Shown here: positions 15,094 through 26,964 of the stretch, in pieces
How positions within the stretch are numbered: position 1 is the first letter of the stretch
How the letters are laid out: every line of letters starts with the position of its first letter
Source of the DNA: Bimastos eiseni
Taxonomy: Eukaryota; Annelida; Clitellata; Crassiclitellata; Lumbricidae
Direction of reading: 5' to 3'
NCBI GenBank assembly: GCA_959347315.1
Contig: OY365811.1
Span: 43,465,108-43,529,107, forward strand
DNA: 64,000 nt
Position numbers and translations under genes: made by a program
The notes under the pieces: model-generated
What the model saw: only the letters and a program-made list of their open reading frames with translations
Told to the model about the DNA's origin: nothing
Database searches by the model: none

Positions 15094-16695
15094 TCACTCT
15101 TCAACAACCCTGTACGGCGGAGTACTCGATCTCCGATTCTTGTAGCATCTGTAGGTGATGAACGCAATGACGGAAAGACCAAGCATCAAGACGATGCCTC
15201 CGAGGAAAGACGCTGGGTCAAACTTACTCACTTTCCCCTTCTCACCAGATGACGTTGTTACTACCACGGTAGAAGCTAGACGACAAAAGAAAAGAAAAGC
15301 AATCTCTATCAATCCGACAAATCGTGAAAATCAAGTTGTCACTCCTCAAATCCATTCTCAAAAGACCTCGATAGGAATGAAATGAAAGCTATTTCATTGT
15401 CTAAGCAAACTCAGGATTGAATTTTCAAAAACCTCTGCTTTTACTCTCTCTCAGATGACCATAAACACTACTCTCTCCACTTCTACTTTTAAACAAGTCC
15501 TACATAATTGAGCATCATATCACATGATATATCATCAGTTGACTACACTACCCTCAAAGCTAAACGAGTGGCTTTGAAATTATCTAGCCAATGTGTATAC
15601 CCCTCCCTCCCTCACCTCCAGAAGTATGATTGGCAGTGGGAGCAAATGTTCCCGATGTCACATCGTTTGTTGTTAGACTACTCGTTGCATTTGTTGTAAC
15701 ATGACTCGTTGCTCCGGAAGTCTCTACGGTCGTATGATCAGAGACTGTAACGTGGCTTGAAGTTGGAGCAACCGTCGTATGAATTGTTGCATTTTCTGCT
15801 GTTGTTGTTGCCACTGTTGTATGAATGGCTGTTGCATTTCCTGTTGTGGGAGCAGCCATTGTATGAGTTGTTGCATTGCCTGTTGTGGGAGTCGCTGTTG
15901 TATGAGTTGCTGCAGTTGTTGAGACTTCGGTTATACCATTAACTATTGTCCTGTCCGTGGTATTCGCACTTGTTGTTGTACCAGTTGTCATGAATGACTC
16001 CATTACATCTGTCAAAATACCAGAATTTAAGTGAGATTAAGAAAGTTCAAGACATAAATTACTCTAAGTACATGAGGTATTACCCCGTATGCATGCAACA
16101 TACAAGACATCGGACAAAACACAAAAGCATTTAACGATCATGAATCAATCAAATTCTCACAATTGTGTCAGGCACTTGGCCAACTCTAGTGTTTCAGTTC
16201 AATATTGAAGCAAGTTTGCTTATTTACTTACAAGAACAGCGGATGGTTCGCTGTGCTCTATGTCGTTCGAGTCTGTGGAGGCCATACTGCTTATGACATC
16301 AGAATGGCTGTAAACTTTTACCAAGCAGTCTTTCAACCTAACCATTTAATAACTTAACAACTGGAGTTGTCAAAACCCTTGCTTCAAAATATTTTTTAAT
16401 AACAAAAATTGCAAGACATTTGCGAGCATCCAAAGTTCCAAAACCAGATACTACGTATATGTACTACTGTCACTAAGATCTTCGATACTTCATTATCAAC
16501 CACAACTACCCTACTCGACAATCGTTCAATTTCCCCCACGGCAGACCAGTTCATCGAGGTGGGCGGTCACACACAACAAGTCGTTTCAAATGCGACATTA
16601 AAAAATACGAACTTACCTGGCGCAGAATATGAAACCCATGGCAAGAAAATGCAAACTCCCAGAACTGCAAGGGAACGTGACAGAAGAAAATGCAT
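15094..16695 (-). CDS. CD164/endolyn-like sialomucin, gene B (3 exons)
   Basis: Seen: exon 1 16695-16617 (ATG; signal peptide beginning MHFLLSRSLAVLGVCIFL; near-consensus donor CCAG|GTAAGT). Exon 2 16008-15616 (acceptor TTTTGACAG; donor GGAG|GTGAGG). Exon 3 15275-15094 (acceptor TCGTCTAG after a T/C-rich tract; TGA stop). Both introns are phase 1; total 654 nt, 217 aa plus stop. Exon 2 encodes a 131-residue Thr/Ala/Ser-rich mucin-like domain with repeated TTGNAT-type motifs and many N-x-S/T sites. Exon 3 has K-F-D-P-A-S-F-L-G-G-I, a membrane segment at about 181-199, basic stop-transfer residues and a YRVV sorting motif near the C-terminus. Family: CD164/endolyn, membrane sialomucins of lysosome and cell surface. 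It shares T-P-x-Y-x-x-V-E with gene A, so A and B look like the closer pair. The ligand and role are unknown. Best-supported of the three splice models. Confidence 0.8.
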
Positions 16696-16911
16696 TTTCC
16701 AGAATCAAACACTTTTATTCAATTAATAAGTCGAAGCATCAAGTTAACGGCCTTGAAGATCAATCGATGAGCGCAAAAACGGATGACGTCATTGGAAAAT
16801 GATCACCTTCACAAAAGCATTTCATTACCTAAGAGTCTAACTTTATTCTTATGTCCCATAACTCATTATTTCACTGGGTGAATTGACAACATACAGACAA
16901 AGATGGCAGAG

Positions 16912-17142
16912 TCAAAGATGATAGAGTCGTAGACTAAGATATGACACTTCCTATCTCGCTGTGTATTTGGTCTGTGTGGTGGTCAGAGTACAGAGTTGAC
17001 GCAACGCCACGTAGCGACTGGAGAAGTGGTATCTAAGATACTTAGCAACAACAATCGATTCAACGGTAGGTGACGTGAGCATTCAGATACACAGCGGGGA
17101 TATGAAATGTCACATCTTAGTCTACGACTCTACCATCTTTGA
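16912..17142. mobile_element. Short foldback/MITE-like inverted repeat
   Basis: The sequence from 16912 (TCAAAGATGATAGAGTCGTA...) through GCTGTGTAT at about 16970 is repeated in inverted orientation at 17142-17086, with few mismatches, around a spacer of about 110 bp. Total about 230 bp. It lies just upstream of sialomucin gene B on the minus strand, so it may sit in or near that gene's promoter. No coding capacity; superfamily not assigned. Confidence 0.75.
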
Positions 17143-17166
17143 TACAGATAGAGTGGTAGCTTAAAG

Positions 17167-18680
17167 CAGTGATTCTCAACCTGTGGGACGCAAAGGATAT
17201 CCAAGTGGGTCGCCAACTTTCTTCGAGGTCACATTTTTCCACTGAAAAATATTGTCACGTGAATGTAATGCGCTATATTTTCTATAAATCGAGGCCTTGT
17301 CAGCGTTGCTGCCATTTGAAACTACCTACCTCTGTGAGACCGGCTGTTCAATTATGATTAAAATCCAGACTAAAAAATTATAGGAATAGGCTGGAGCTGT
17401 GTAAATAATGATCATTTACGATTGTGTCTAACCAACATCAGCCCACGTATTGACTTAGGCCTACTTCTGACCAGAATCCAAGCAACGCCATCTCATTAAC
17501 AGTTTTTATGTCTCAATGCGAGCCAAACAATAAAGGTTTTTTAAATATTTATTTTCTGACATGATGTAATTTTATTATGATTTACTTACAGTTTTGTAAT
17601 ACACTATCATGGTTAGTCGAAGAATGCATTGATGCGTGACTCACTAATTTAACAGAGATCATAATGTGCTCTTGGAGCCCGGATCAATATTCTCAACTGG
17701 CAGGATATTATGCAAGTTACTTGACATGCCGTCCATCTGAGGCACTGGAGTGCGTTTCATAAATCTTGGCAAATGTGGAGCAATTGCAAATTTGGATGTC
17801 CTCCAATCGTCTAAGATTGAACCCGGATAAAACTGAATTTATGTGGCTGGGCACGAGACAAGCGAGTTCGAGAGTGGACAAGGAGGCGATTAAAGCAGCA
17901 TCTCCTCATTGAAAGGTCCAACGCGTCGTCCGGGACCTGGGAGTTCTTCTGGATGAAGACCTGTTCTGACTTGAAGGATCATGTCAGTTCCCTTTGCATG
18001 TCTTGCTTTTATCAATTGCGACAGATTAGAGTCAATCGGCGAAATCTGTCAATTGACACCGCTATGACTCTTGTCCACTCCTTCGTGCTGACGCGCCTGG
18101 ACTGCTGCAACGCTGTCCTTTCGGGTCTGCCAAAATTCTGGATTAGACAGCTTTAATCCGTTCTCAATTGCGCCGCCCCAGTCGTTGCCAAGCTGCCAAA
18201 ATATTCGCATATTTCAAGCTATATGCGTGATACACTGCACTGGCTCCGGCTAAGATCATCCTCATGGGACGGACATCGGTGGTCGGCATGGCTCCAGAAT
18301 ACATCAGAGAGCTCTGCATCCCATAACCAGCCAGCCAGGTCGTCGATCCTCCTTGCGTGCTGCGGTTGTGGGGACTTAATGGTCCCGAGATCCCGTACAT
18401 CGATGCGGACAAAACGTGCCTTCTCATGCTTTGGACCATCATACTGGAATGCTCTTTCGTTACAACTTGGCAAGTTGCAGCCAACTTTTCTAAATTACTC
18501 AAATCGCATTTGTTTAGATCTGTTTGGTAGCTACGTTTAGCGCCTTCCAGAGGTTCTTGCAAGGCGCTACGTAAATTATCTAATACATACATACATGCTG
18601 CCAGATTTTGGAGTGCTGGGTCTCGTTAGGATATAGATGCTGCAAAGTGGGTCCCATGTCAAAAAGGTTGAGAACCACTG
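17167..18680. mobile_element. hAT-type element with 8-bp TSD, carrying a nested LINE
   Basis: Left end CAGTGATTCTCAACC (17167-17181) and right end GGTTGAGAACCACTG (18666-18680) are inverted repeats with one mismatch. The flanks GCTTAAAG (17159-17166) and GTTTAAAG (18681-18688) match at 7 of 8 positions, the expected hAT target duplication. The interior has no transposase; from about 17.7 to 18.6 kb it is occupied by LINE sequence. CAGTGGTTCTCAACC is a common hAT terminus in animals. Confidence 0.85.
17760..18592 (+). pseudogene. CR1/L2-like LINE fragment nested in the hAT element
   Basis: The plus strand reads M-S-S-N-R-L-R-L-N-P-D-K-T-E-F-M-W-L-G (about 17800-17860), then D-L-G-V-L-L-D-E-D-L, then L-D-C-C-N-A-V-L-S-G-L-P-K, then L-H-W-L, with several stops and shifts. 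This is the post-RT C-terminal part of CR1/L2-like LINEs; the RT core is missing. The 3' end is GGCGCTACGTAAATTATC followed by a short ATAC repeat. Confidence 0.75.
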
Positions 18681-18882
18681 GTTTAAAGAGAATTGAGAAA
18701 TAACCTTCCAAACAAAACGTTTCGAGAGTATTTACCTAGGAGATTAACGTTATGAGGTCTGTCTTAGCGCTTGAGAATAAGCTGCTGCCCTGCGCTTGGC
18801 TTTCAAGTGGCGCTTTAAAAGTTTGGAGATTCACGATTACGATTGAGATGATAGTGATCGTAATCTCCAGACTTCTGTTTAA

Positions 18883-19242
18883 TTACCGCCATCTTAGAAT
18901 TTTCTGATTAATATTTAGGTACTTTTCTTTTGATACGATGCGGAAGTGTTGAAGCTTAATATCAGCAATTGGAAGGGATAATTGCATCGTGTGTCGTAAG
19001 CATCGTTTCTTCGGATTATGGCCCAAAGATCTGAAGGACCGTTTATAACCGTGAACAAGCTGTTGCCTCGCACTCAACATTTTACTATGCGTTAGAAATC
19101 GTAGGATGATTTTGACCACTTCATTCGCCAGATGTCCATCCAATCGGCGCACGTCACCCAATACCACGACACACCCCGAGCACACGAAATCAAGACCAGG
19201 CTTCCGTCTTGATTGGCGTAAAAAGACGGCCGAGTGGACCAT
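18883..19242 (-). CDS. Hypothetical ORF, 119 aa
   Basis: ATG at 19242, stop at 18883. Composition is not low-complexity (for example C-V-V-V-L-G-D-V-R-R-L-D-G-H-L), but I recognise no domain, signal peptide or membrane segment. A pyrimidine-poor context and lack of homology cues make a chance ORF or old transposon fragment equally likely. It lies between the hAT element and a minisatellite. Confidence 0.2.
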   Translation of the reverse strand: MVHSAVFLRQSRRKPGLDFVCSGCVVVLGDVRRLDGHLANEVVKIILRFLTHSKMLSARQQLVHGYKRSFRSLGHNPKKRCLRHTMQLSLPIADIKLQHFRIVSKEKYLNINQKILRWR

Positions 19243-19721
19243 CTGGTTGGCTGGGCGATGTTTTTGTGCGTCAGTAATCCTAATTATCTGCGGCTTACCA
19301 ATGCGTCAATGAGGATCCGATGAGATGTTCCCCACCCCTTCCCACCCACCCACCTGGTCTCTTTGACTGGGGCGGATCACCCACCGGGTTAATTACCATT
19401 GGAAGAGGGAGTTCCAGCTACAACACGCCCACTGGACCTCCCAACCACACGGTCCACGCAGTCTGTTGCAGCTATTTAGAGTAGCTCCAGAGAACAAAGG
19501 TCACCGTCGCCTCCTTTGTAAAGTCTAAAGACAGACAGACATACTCGATGTACATAGAGAAAATATACTCCGTTTTATCATCATCTGGCAAAAACTGGAT
19601 AAAGCATCCAAAAGAGTCAGGAAACTTACAACCTTTCCTGATATGACAGAGTTTCTACTGGTAAGCCTTACAGGCAACAAACCCCATTGACTTAAAGATT
19701 CAGTCAAAGCCAAGTCAAGAC

Positions 19722-19989
19722 TCAGGACACTCGAGGCCAGATCCCAGGTCAAGACACTCGAGGCCAGATCCCAGGTCAAGACACTCGAGGCCAGATCCCA
19801 GGTCAAGACACTCGAGGCCAGATCCCAGGTCAAGACACTCGAGGCCAAACCCCAGGTCAAGACACTCGAGGCCAGACCCCAGGTCAAGACACTCGAGGCC
19901 AGATCCCAGGTCAAGACACTCGAGGCCAGATCCCAGGTCAAGACACTCGAGGCCAGATCCCAGGTCAAGACACTCTAGACCAGATCCCA
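19722..19989. repeat. 27-bp minisatellite with XhoI-type palindrome, about 10 copies
   Basis: Tandem copies of the 27-bp unit GGTCAAGACACTCGAGGCCA + GATCCCA. Copies differ by few bases (GATCCCA versus AACCCCA/GACCCCA in the middle units). The unit is nine codons long, so in-frame ORFs on the minus strand read as DLGSGLECL-type repeats; no start, signal or flanking exon supports translation. Confidence 0.95.
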
Positions 19990-22246
19990 AGTCACAACAA
20001 CATATATTGATAAAACCAAGCCACAACAACTAAAGAGGTCAAATTCGACAAAATCTCTTTACTAGACTAAGCAAAGGTATCCAATGCCAATGTAGATGAG
20101 GCACAAGAGACAATAATAATAATAATGAGCAAATAAACGTTTAAGACAAACTTTAGAATAATCTGAAATAACTCCTTTGATACGGATATTCATCAGGTTC
20201 TACACAAACAGACTCAAAGATTTCAACAACAAAGTTCATTCTTCATCTCCTTTCAGATATCATCTCCACAACTCCTATAGTATGCAACAAATTATACTGC
20301 TAAGCTTAAACCTGGAAGGGATATGAAGCGTGGCAGCCAATCAGTGATCATCTTTTCTGATGCACTGCAGGCAATGTCTGTGATCGGCTATGTAATGAAT
20401 AAACTGACATCTGAGTATTCGGAAGAGTAAATTTGAACGTATTATCGCCGAAAAGATCATCTAAAATAATGCTACTTTAGTCAAAAATCTTCTTTTGAAC
20501 ACAAGTTATTTTAACTTATTTATATTTCAAGTTCTATGTACTAAGTCAATTTATTTGTTAATAAAAACAAGCCCAACTGCTGATTTATACTCCAACAAAA
20601 GTCCCAGGTGGATCACAGGCATAATCTAGGTCAATGACCCAGTATTTATTAGCTTCAAATCCCTTCCATATTAGTCCCAGCTTAATCTTGATGCAATGTG
20701 TATTTTTCTGCCATGTTTTAAACAGAAGCACAAAAAAGTCGAGTAGAAATCCTTCAACCTTTCTTTAAATCTTGCATTTTTCCTCTCACATAAGTCATTA
20801 TCATTGAGCAGTACAAGGCTTCTACCTCAACAAAGACAAACGTTCATTATCGAAATTCAAAACATTTGAAGCGAAAAAATTCTGCAAGCACTTATTGAGT
20901 TTCAAGTTTAAACTTAATCGCTAGAAATAGCATAATTATTTTAAAAATAAAACTAATACTCAAAGAAAACCAGCAATAATCAGTATTGTCAAATGCACTA
21001 ATGCAATCAGAAGACTACATAAGAGAATAAAAAAAATGGGATGAGCAGAGGAAAAACTATGAGGAATGTCAGTGAGGAGAATTTTCAACTCAACTTATTC
21101 ATTCTACGATAACTGTTACGTGGGAATGTCACAACTACAAATATCAACTCCAATGATGAACTTCTCTCAAGTATAAGTATGCAGATCAGTCACTCATTAA
21201 GTCTTATTAATTCACAAAATCGTTCATCAGTAAGTTAAATGGAAACTTAAAACTCAACCAGCCAAGATAAAATCTAAGATGCTGTCGAGAGAAAGAGCGT
21301 AGGGCAGAATAAATACGATTCAAGCAGTGTTTTAGTTGTGTGGAGGGAGTTAACGCATTCTTCCTCTAGCTCTTTTTATTACCCCTTCAGCTAAGTAACT
21401 GAGAAACTCTTGGGGTCAGGGTTGAGCCTCCACCCAATTGCGTCGTCTTGCAACATACAAAGAGTAGCAGGCCAGCATCATCCCCACACTTCCATCCCTG
21501 TGCTAATTATTGACAACTAAAACACTGGATTAAAAAGTCTTTACATAAATGTTACACTAAAAATATACATGCATTAAAAGCTCTGTCTGTAACAATTGTA
21601 ATGAAACAGCTGTCATCAGAACCATAGCAAAATAATGATATGGAAGAGATATCAGTCACCTAGCGACACAGCTGGAAAAACGAAGGCAAAAACATGTACA
21701 ACGTAATCATCATCTGCGTATTTTAAAAACACTTCTTATTATTCTGCTGATGCTTCAAAGTAAAACTGAACCAAACCCACAAAAAACAGCGATGTTTTCA
21801 ATATCAAAAACCCATTACATACAACCCCCCATTCCAAATACTTAGAATCCGTGAATATAAAACCCTTTGCTAATAAGAACATATGAAAACTTCAAGAGTA
21901 AGACAAACCACCCTAGAAAAATAAACACAGGCACATGTACGATAGCAACAAAACCCACTTCAAAATCGCACTTTTTACAGGCAAACTTAATATGTATATG
22001 CGGTTGAATATCTGGCAACTGGAAAAGCCGACTTCTTGCTACATCGAAAAAGGTTAATTCAGCTCAACTAATAGAAGTTTCTGGAGTAATCTCCTCCTCG
22101 AAAATATCACACAAATCGACAAGTAGTAAACTCCAATCACATCCGACAACTCAAGTATTTAGCGAATGTCAACTGAAGATCATCGTTTAAAGCAAACTTA
22201 AACTCTTTAGACATGAAATGCTGGAGTTTTAAAACATCTGTATTCT
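19990..22246. other. 2.2 kb of AT-rich DNA without recognised features
   Basis: I checked both strands for reverse transcriptase, transposase and conserved domain strings, and for tandem or inverted repeats, and found nothing convincing. Only a short (AAT)n lies near 20113-20126. Confidence 0.45.
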
Positions 22247-22254
22247 GTTAAAAC

Positions 22255-22709
22255 TAGGGCTGTACCCAACAGGTGATTTTCACCATTTGGTCGAATACGA
22301 ATAATTGGACCAACTATTCAGCCAAATACGAATATGGTACTAAATGGGTCTACCTACAAATTTAAAGATTTAGAGTGTAAGCAACAGTATCGTTTCAGTA
22401 AATTTTATACATAAACTAAGAGTAAACAGTTGACTTCATATAATTGCTAAACTCTTCTGCCAGTCCACGCAAACAAGGAATGAAACTAATTTAACTAAAC
22501 TTAGAAATGAGACGGTTGACACTGCGATACCACGGTTCAAACACTGGAGCATAACTTCAGTCCACTCGATGTAGCAGCCGTCGCTTGTGCAGAAACAGAC
22601 ATCACGTGACCACAATTTTTATTCTGTCCGACCCCCACTATTTGGCCGAATACAGAATAGCTATTTGGCCCACTATTCGGCTCCGAAGCGAATATTCGGT
22701 ACAGCTTTA
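22255..22709. mobile_element. Non-autonomous hAT-type element, TIR TAGGGCTGTACC
   Basis: Left end TAGGGCTGTACCCAAC; right end (inverted) TAAAGCTGTACCGAAT. Flanks GTTAAAAC (22247-22254) and GTTGAAAC (22710-22717) match at 7 of 8 bases, an 8-bp target duplication. Both ends contain repeated GAATA/TATTCG and ATTTGG(T/C)C strings that can pair. No coding capacity in 455 bp. The ends resemble those of the element at 10386-11083 (TAGAGATGTACCGAT), so they likely share one transposase source. Confidence 0.85.
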
Positions 22710-23221
22710 GTTGAAACAATCCCAGATAAAATGGATTAATGAAAAATTCAGCCTCATCTTGAATGAACTTCAGCCAAATATGGTGAAGAACGCAGGCCCA
22801 CCACAAACCTTCTCTCCAGCTGTCGTCTAAGAACCACTTTATAACAGTGGTTGTGGTACAGTGTCGACTGGCTAATAGCCATGGGGGAAATGTGTGATGA
22901 GGCAACATGTCAACCCAATCAATGTCCCACATGTTAAAATGAAAATGCTGAAGCCAATATTAGCAGCACAATGCAGTTCTTTAATGTTTAAGTTAGGAGC
23001 AAATAGGAGATGTGACACAATTAATGTTGAGCAGAATGATTTGAAAAGCAGAAGCATAGCTCATCAGTTAGATGACAACATTCAATTATCTACCAATTCA
23101 GTTAAGTGAGTGAATTCAAACTGTTGGCAAAAGTTCTCCTAATGTGTCATGTTGAGTTTACAGTGAATTTACTTATGATTTTAGAGTTCAGTGGAGTATA
23201 TTACATCCAAGTATTTCATTC

Positions 23222-23440
23222 ATTCATCATGCACAATCTCAACCGATCACTCTCTCATTCACTCATCCACTCTCTGTCACACTCTCAACCACTCTCTCAC
23301 CCACTTGCTCACTCACTTATTCACTCGCTCAACCACTTGCTTACTCACTCTCTCGCTTGCTCGTTCACTCACTCACTCTCTCACTCACCCAGTCATTCAT
23401 TCCCTAAGAAGTCCATTCTCTCTCTTTCTCTCTCTCTATA
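23222..23440. repeat. (TCAC)/(ACTC)-rich low-complexity tract
   Basis: Irregular repetition of CTCACTCACTC and CACTCTCTC. Plus-strand His/Ser/Leu readings are repeat shadows. It lies immediately downstream (3') of the minus-strand gene C. Confidence 0.85.
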
Positions 23441-23489
23441 AAGTCACCGAAGGCAGTCGTCGTCGTCGTCTGGTCGTTGACTCCAATCC

Positions 23490-24827
23490 TTAGAACTGTG
23501 AGTAGTGCAACTCGTTCTTGTGCGTCTGGTGATTGTAGCATTTGACTATGATCACGAGAATGACAATAAGACCAAGAGCAAGAACAATTCCTCCAATGAA
23601 TGAAGCTGCATCAAAACCCTTTGGTGGTGTACAAGGTTCGGTCGTCGAAGTCGCCAAATCAGGTGTAGACCTTGAATGAGTTGATGTGGTTGTGACAGGT
23701 GATGGAGAACTGGTTGCTGCACTGCCAGTGGTGATGCTGGTGATAGGAGGTATGACCGTTGAAATTATAGGCAACACTGTAGCAGAAGTAGTGACCTTTG
23801 CTGTGGTCACTACCGCTGAAGAAATCGTCAGAGTAGTTTGGATCACAGCTGAAAATAAACGGAGACAGGGTTAAGCAATGTGTGTCCAGGCTGTTATCGA
23901 GAGGGGGGGGCTTTCCACCAAGAGGGGGGTTCCACCCGCTCACATCTCGACCCTTTAAACCAGACTAACAAAAGCAAATTTATCAGATGAATGAAACAGC
24001 ATATTGGGAAATATTATTAAAATTATGATCTAATATAAGAAAACATATTCAGGGATCTTATGAAATGTTCTGAATGATGATGAAAAATGTATGAACTTAG
24101 AATAGAAGAAAGAGGAAACAATTGGACAATGATTCCTTAACGTCTACCATCATTAGTAAACGATGAGTCTAATCATACAATGGATCGTTGTAGATTAACA
24201 TCAAATGACAAAAGCATAATTTACAAATGGTTCTAGGCTGCCAGGTGACATCTATACATAGCCACATATGTCACAACTAGTCAAGAATAACCAAAACAAT
24301 CAGAAAATCAACTGAACTGAACAATGAACATGTCCAATCAGTAAAAACCCAACAATTATTCTACCAACCTGTTGTACCGTTCGCAACGTCTTCTACTGTT
24401 GTATCTACAAGAAACATTAGTAACAAGATTAGAATTTATTAAATCAAAACTAATAAATTCGATAAATGGCTGAAATAGATAATGCTTTTGTCGTTTGATG
24501 TTAAATAAACCCTCTTCCCTCAGCCTCCCAAATTATAGCTACATAACTGAACCAACAACACACACACACACACAGCACAGAGCTCTTCGATTGCGAGAAC
24601 TAGCTTTTTACCAATATATCAGCTCTTCTTTTGATCACGCTTAAAAGCATCAAAATTCTCTGGATGACTCAGTAAAATCATTCACTTACTCACTCACTCG
24701 GGATGGCTTTCTGTCAAATTCCAATTCAGATTAAAGCAAAACAAACTGACCAATAAAACACAAAAATCAACCATGTTACCTGTAATAAACCATCCTATCT
24801 ACCACTAGCCACTAGCGTAAACTTGCA

Positions 24828-24862
<35 letters not shown>

Positions 24863-26631
24863 TGGTTCTCAACCAGTGTGCCACGGCATACATGGTGTGC
24901 CATAGGGTAACTGCCAAGTGTGCTAATAAAAAAATCAAATTCAAAATCAATAATAATCATATTCAATTGAAGCCCAAATATACTGTGTCTATTGTAATGA
25001 AAAAGGGAAATATTTCTGTTTATCCGTCTGATTACATTTCTTCTAATAATCTAGAATTTAAATAAATGCAACCTAAGCTTTTTCGCTTAGCCTAGCACGT
25101 TGACTGTAGCCGCTGTCTATCTGGTCACAAAATTAAACTAAAATTCAATGGCAACAAATAGCATAGCATTACTTTATGACATCACTTTATGACAATATAT
25201 AAAAAATATTGAAAATGAATTATAAATTATTTTGTGCAGCTTATTATATAAAAACATTTAATTTTTTTAACTAATTGCTGGACTAATTTCCTGCAACGAC
25301 AAATATGTCACAGGTTTCCCAATCTATCGTGTGTAAAACATCCGTCATTGGTCGGTTTGGCTACAGTTGCCGCGCTATGCACTTGCCGCCTACACTTATA
25401 ACAATCGTACATGGTCGAAACAATTTAATTAATTGGTAAATCTATATCTTTATCAGTAATGTAAATTAGTCTTAATAAACTAAATTAAAAACACTCAAAT
25501 ATCACATTGACATTAATTGACATTTCTACAGGTCTTGCAAATTAGATAAGTCTTCTAACGCTGATGATAAAACTTGCAGTTTACGATCAGTTTATGTTTA
25601 GCATTGTAACTGTAGAATTGTTTCAATCTGTTCAAGTTAAACTGCTAAAATAAAAATATTTATTTACTCTACTCTAATTTATTTTGACAAATCGTTTACA
25701 TACCATGGATCTAACACTTCAGTATGAGCACGAAAACCACTTGTGTTATTTTCTGTATGTAACTAAATTTAGTAACGAAGAATAATTTTAATTGAAATTT
25801 CATAAATTTGCATGACAAATGTAATTATGCATATTTTTGTGCTTTAATCAAAATTAAATATTAATTAATCGCTAATTTTTCAAAAGTAAACTATTAAAAT
25901 TTAATTAATTAGGTCAGAATAACAATGTCCCACCAGAAAACCAACAATAATGCTGCTTTGAGTGTTTTGTTTTTTCCAGAACTTTTCATCTGCATTTGCT
26001 GAATTGGTCATCAAGGACACGGGTAATTAATTAATTGACTGCAGTAACAATGCATCAATCCTATTATTAAAGTTTTTAAACATTCCTTTCCATTGTCTTC
26101 TCTACTTGCTGTGCACAAATATTGAGCAGTATAGTAGAAGGCCCTTTGCCTTATCACAAAAACCAGCATTCTCTGGCACTCTTATGTATGTAAACAGAGC
26201 CTTTGTCATTTCTAAAGCATTCTTCCCTCTAGAACTACGCAGGCTCCTGAAATCAGGTCTATAGAATCAATTTACAACCATTGGATTACAGAAAAATAAC
26301 ACGTCAAATCACACAATAATGTCCGCGAATGAGCTGGTCTCCCTGACGCGACTTTCGTGCGATGCATAAATATTTCGGATATTTGGATTACATTACACGC
26401 GGTTCCAATTTAATGCTTCCTCGCAACATAAATAGCGCTTTGTCTATGACGATTTGTCTCACTAAGTCCTTCATAACTTATTATATCTGACCCTAAACGC
26501 CCCATTTACACTACGCTATTGGTCTGAAGACTTCGGGTTTTAATCAAACCTGAAGCATTATTAGACGGGTTACAGCAAACAGCCACAAAAACAGCGGCGA
26601 CGAAGATGATCATAATTTGTGGACGTTTCAT
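23490..26631 (-). CDS. CD164/endolyn-like sialomucin, gene C (3 exons)
   Basis: Seen: exon 1 26631-26550 (ATG; hydrophobic signal MKRPQIMIIFVAAVFVAV; donor TCAG|GTTTGA). Exon 2 24404-24369, only 36 nt (acceptor TTTCTTGTAG; donor ACAG|GTTGGT). Exon 3 23848-23490 (acceptor TTTATTTTCAG; TAA stop). All junctions are phase 1; total 477 nt, 158 aa plus stop. Exon 3 encodes a Thr/Ser-rich stretch, then G-F-D-A-A-S-F-I-G-G-I-V-L, a membrane segment at about 123-141 and a tail ending exactly in YSQF. The FDAASFIGGIVL string is nearly the same as in vertebrate CD164, and a C-terminal YXXphi motif is a family hallmark. Inference: an endolysosomal/cell-surface sialomucin. Exon 1 is 2.1 kb from exon 2 and is the least certain part; further small mucin exons may lie in that intron. 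Confidence 0.75.
24860..25080. mobile_element. hAT-type element end, second family
   Basis: Starts CAGTGGTTCTCAACCAGTGT, then GCCAAGTGTGCTAATAAAAA. The same order of strings (CTTCTCAACC..., CGCCAAGTGTG, a run of A, ATC) occurs in inverse orientation at 36604-36520, so both belong to one family. It begins right after a (TA)n tract and lies in intron 1 of sialomucin gene C. The right end was not found. Confidence 0.6.
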
Positions 26632-26964
26632 TGCGAGATTTTTGCCACTCCAGCTGAATGAGAGCAATTTCCTCCAAAGATTAATTCGTGAAGTTAATAT
26701 TAGTTTTAGCTTGTCTTCACTTTCGACATCGAAGAGCAACACGTCCACAAGAACGCCTACATCCGCACACAAAAATGTGTCATCTCAGACTAGAATAGGA
26801 TCAATATAACATCTATGTAAGTGAGTAAGTACACAGTAACGCACCTCTGTTTTCTGCGATCCGCTGCCAGAATCAAAGCCATGATAAAAATAAGGACCGG
26901 ACCCAGAAATTATATATGGTATTGTATTTGGTCATTTAAAAAATACCTCTAGTAGAGTGAACCG

